NCBI RefSeq assembly: GCF_937858865.1
Contig: NZ_CALLYO010000060.1
Span: 1-8,062, forward strand
Source of the DNA: an uncultured Amaricoccus sp.
GTDB taxonomy: Bacteria; Pseudomonadota; Alphaproteobacteria; Rhodobacterales; Rhodobacteraceae
Reading direction: 5' to 3'
Length of the DNA: 8,062 nucleotides
The translations under genes were made by a program, and so were the position numbers. Within the stretch, counting starts at the first letter, position 1. Each line of letters opens with the position of its first letter. The notes beneath the pieces were generated by a model. That model was not told the origin of the DNA. It was given only the letters and a program-made list of their open reading frames with translations, and did no database searches. Positions 5,855 to 8,062 of the stretch are shown here, one piece after another.

Positions 5855-6817
5855 GTGCGCCCCCTTCTCCTCGCGGCCGCGCTGCTGGCGGCCGCGCCCG
5901 CCGCCGCCGATACCCTGGTACTCGCGCCGGAGACCCTGCCCGAGTGGAAGGCGGTCTACGGCCGCGTCGAGGCCCGCGACGTCGTGCCGGCGCGGGCGCG
6001 GATCGGCGGAACCCTCGTCGAGCTGCTAGTCACCGAGGGCGACGAGGTGGCCGAGGGGGCGCGGATCGCCACCGTGCGCGACGACAAGATCGACTTCCAG
6101 GTCCGCGCCCTCGACGCGCAGCTGGCGGCGCTGCGTGCCCAGCTCACCCGGGCCGAGGCCGAGCTCGCCCGCGGGCGCTCGCTGGTCGAGCGCGGGGTGG
6201 CCACCCCCCAGCGCCTCGAGCAGCTCGAGACCGAGGTGCAGGTAACGCTCGGCCAGATCGCCGCCACCGAGGCCGAGCGCGCGGTCGTCGTGCTGCAGGG
6301 CGAGGAGGGCGCCGTGCTCGCGCCCGCCGCCGGGCGCGTGCTCGACGTGCCGGTCACGCACGGGGCGGTGGTGATGCCGGGCGAGCCCGTCGCCACCATC
6401 GGCAGCGGCGGCCTCTTCCTCCGCCTCGCCGTCCCCGAGCGCCACGCCGGCGATCTCGTCGAGGGCGCCGAGATCCGCGTCACCGAGGACGGCGTCCCGG
6501 CGACCGGACGGCTCGCGCGCATCTATCCGCAGATCCAGAACGGCCGCGTCGTCGCCGACGTCGAGGTCGAGGGCCTCGCCGGCACCTTCGTCGACGCCCG
6601 CGTGCTGGTGTCGCTGCCGGTCGGCGAGCGCCGCGCGCTCCTCGTGCCCGCCGCCGCCGTCGTCACCCGCTCCGGCATCGACTTCGTCCGCGTCCTCGAG
6701 GACGGCACCGAGCGCGAGCGGGCGGTGGTGACCGGCGAGCGCGTCGCCCGGGACGACGGCGACCGCGTCGAGATCCTCACCGGCCTCGAGCCCGGCGCCC
6801 TGGTGGTCGTGCCATGA
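5855..6817 (+). CDS. RND efflux periplasmic adaptor (membrane fusion protein)
   Basis: Periplasmic adaptor linking an inner-membrane RND pump to an outer-membrane channel; 320 residues, on the short side for the family. A GTG start at 5855 is chosen: it has ggag 7 bases upstream and opens directly into a signal peptide (RPLLLAAALLAAAPAAAD, cleavage near 18). There is no lipobox cysteine. The mature protein shows a lipoyl half-motif (about 40-70), a short Ala/Glu/Arg-rich helical hairpin (about 73-145), the second lipoyl half (PAAGRVLDVPVTHGAVVMPG, about 157-176), a beta-barrel (about 185-255) and a membrane-proximal domain. The ATGA overlap with the permease gene shows tight coupling. The in-frame sequence upstream of the GTG overlaps the DUF2892 gene and is not used. 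The substrate is unknown. Confidence 0.9.
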   Translation: MRPLLLAAALLAAAPAAADTLVLAPETLPEWKAVYGRVEARDVVPARARIGGTLVELLVTEGDEVAEGARIATVRDDKIDFQVRALDAQLAALRAQLTRAEAELARGRSLVERGVATPQRLEQLETEVQVTLGQIAATEAERAVVVLQGEEGAVLAPAAGRVLDVPVTHGAVVMPGEPVATIGSGGLFLRLAVPERHAGDLVEGAEIRVTEDGVPATGRLARIYPQIQNGRVVADVEVEGLAGTFVDARVLVSLPVGERRALLVPAAAVVTRSGIDFVRVLEDGTERERAVVTGERVARDDGDRVEILTGLEPGALVVVP

Positions 6818-8062
6818 AGACCGACCCCTCCGCCCTCGGCATCGCCGGGCGGCTCACCCGCGCCTCGATCACCTCGCCGCTGACCCCGCTCTTCCTGATC
6901 GCGGCCTTCGTCTTCGGCCTGATCGCCCTCGCCGGCCTGCCGCGCGAGGAGGAGCCGCAGATCTCGGTGCCGATGGTCGACATCCGGGTGCAGGCCGACG
7001 GGCTTCGCGCCGCGGACGCGGTGAAGCTGATCACCGAGCCGCTCGAGACCATCGTCAAGGGCATCGACGGCGTCGAGCACGTCTATTCCCGCAGCATGGA
7101 CGACGCCGTGCTGGTCACCGCCCGCTTCGTCGTCGGCACCTCGGCTGACGCGGCGGTGCTGCGCGTGCACGACAAGGTGCGCGCCAACATGGACCGCATC
7201 CCGGTCGGCGTGCCGGAGCCGCTGATCGTCGGGCGCGGCATCGACGACGTCGCCATCGTCGCGCTGACGCTGACGCCGAAGCCGGACGCCGCCGGCCGGA
7301 TCACCCCGAACGACCTGACCCGCATCGCCCGCGAGCTCCGCACCGAGATCGCCAGGATCGAGGACGTCGGCCTCACCTACCTGGTCGGCGAGACCGGCGA
7401 GACGATCCGCATCGCCCCCGACCCCGACCGGCTCGCGCTCCACGGCGTCACCCTGCAGCAGCTCGCCGCCAAGGTCCGCGGCGCCAACCGCGCCTTCCCG
7501 GCGGGCCGCGTCCGCGATGGCGGCGAGCAGATCGTGCTCGTCGCCGGCGAGACGCTGCAGGCGCCGGCCGAGATCGGCAACCTGCTCGTCACCACCCGCG
7601 ACGGCCGCCCGGTCTACGTGCGCGACGTCGCCGACATCGCCTTCGCCACCGACGGCACCGAGGCGCTCGTCGCCACCGTCACCCGCGACGCGGACGGCAC
7701 CCGGCGCGTCCCCGCGGTGACCCTCGCCGTCGCCAAGCGCGCCGGCGCCAACGCCGTCACCGTCGCCGAGAGCATCCTGCACCGGGTCGAGGCGCTGCAG
7801 GGCTCGCTGATCCCCGCCGACATCACCGTCGAGATCACCCGCGACTACGGCGAGACCGCCAGCGAGAAGGCGAACGAGCTCCTCTTCCACCTCGCCCTCG
7901 CCACCCTCTCGATCATCGCCCTCATCTGGCTCGCCATCGGCTGGCGCGAGGCGGCGGTGGTCGCAGTCGTCATCCCGGTCACCATCCTGCTCACCCTCTT
8001 CGCCGCCTGGCTGATGGGCTATACCCTCAACCGCGTCTCGCTCTTCGCGCTGATCTTCTCGA
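6814..8062 (+). CDS. RND efflux permease, AcrB-like family (3' end cut off by window)
   Basis: Proton-driven inner-membrane pump subunit; 416 residues are visible of a family that is usually about 1,000-1,050 long. The start ATG overlaps the adaptor stop by four bases. A first membrane helix (about 24-42) leads into GLPREEEPQISVP (41-53) and then the first periplasmic porter and docking domain (about 55-345). Membrane helices 2 and 3 follow (about 355-376 and 378-402), and the window ends as helix 4 begins at NRVSLFALIFS. The proton-relay aspartates of helix 4 would come just beyond the last base, so activity cannot be judged. The EEEPQ segment is typical of a broad AcrB-like subgroup rather than of CusA metal pumps. 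The substrate is unknown; the promoter context suggests sulfide or persulfide control. Confidence 0.92.
   Translation, partial: MKTDPSALGIAGRLTRASITSPLTPLFLIAAFVFGLIALAGLPREEEPQISVPMVDIRVQADGLRAADAVKLITEPLETIVKGIDGVEHVYSRSMDDAVLVTARFVVGTSADAAVLRVHDKVRANMDRIPVGVPEPLIVGRGIDDVAIVALTLTPKPDAAGRITPNDLTRIARELRTEIARIEDVGLTYLVGETGETIRIAPDPDRLALHGVTLQQLAAKVRGANRAFPAGRVRDGGEQIVLVAGETLQAPAEIGNLLVTTRDGRPVYVRDVADIAFATDGTEALVATVTRDADGTRRVPAVTLAVAKRAGANAVTVAESILHRVEALQGSLIPADITVEITRDYGETASEKANELLFHLALATLSIIALIWLAIGWREAAVVAVVIPVTILLTLFAAWLMGYTLNRVSLFALIFS

Noticed and set aside
6523..7890. 455-residue minus-strand open frame opposite the RND genes
   Set aside because: It spans the junction of two well-supported plus-strand genes and is Gly/Asp/Val/Arg-rich without any motif.

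Overview
The window is about 8 kb of very GC-rich, tightly packed proteobacterial DNA. The GC content, the gene families and the sulfide-sensor type suggest an alphaproteobacterium capable of nitrate respiration; this is inferred from the sequence, and no species can be named. No tRNA, rRNA, CRISPR array, insertion sequence or integrase is visible, and no gene-free stretch is longer than about 100 bases.

Region A (1-3445, + strand) is the 3' part of a respiratory nitrate reductase cluster. It begins inside narI, the cytochrome b subunit, with all four haem-ligand histidines present. A cytoplasmic parvulin-type prolyl isomerase, a beta-class carbonic anhydrase and moeA (molybdenum insertion into molybdopterin) follow. 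Gaps are 1-5 bases, so the set reads as one operon. The isomerase and MoeA fit maturation of the molybdoenzyme NarGHI. The carbonic anhydrase is the unexpected member.

Region B (3493-8062) looks like a sulfide/persulfide-response locus built around a two-cysteine ArsR-family repressor of the SqrR/BigR type (5237-5548). On the minus strand lies a type II sulfide:quinone oxidoreductase with a twin-arginine signal (3872-5161), followed by a small membrane protein (3493-3861). On the plus strand, downstream of the repressor, lie a small YgaP-like DUF2892 membrane protein (5640-5840), an RND periplasmic adaptor (5855-6817) and the start of an RND permease (6814 to the window end, truncated).

Two AT-rich islands, one before the repressor gene and one after it, share the 13-mer tcgtatatacgca. 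In both, the perfect palindrome cgtatatacg contains a TATATA -10 box exactly 17 bases from a -35-like hexamer. This suggests one repressor controlling both its own promoter and that of the membrane-protein/efflux operon, and probably the divergent sqr gene as well. The first promoter would start transcription at or next to the repressor's ATG, giving a leaderless mRNA. The most interesting hypothesis in the window is that sulfide oxidation and an RND efflux pump of unknown substrate belong to one persulfide-controlled regulon.
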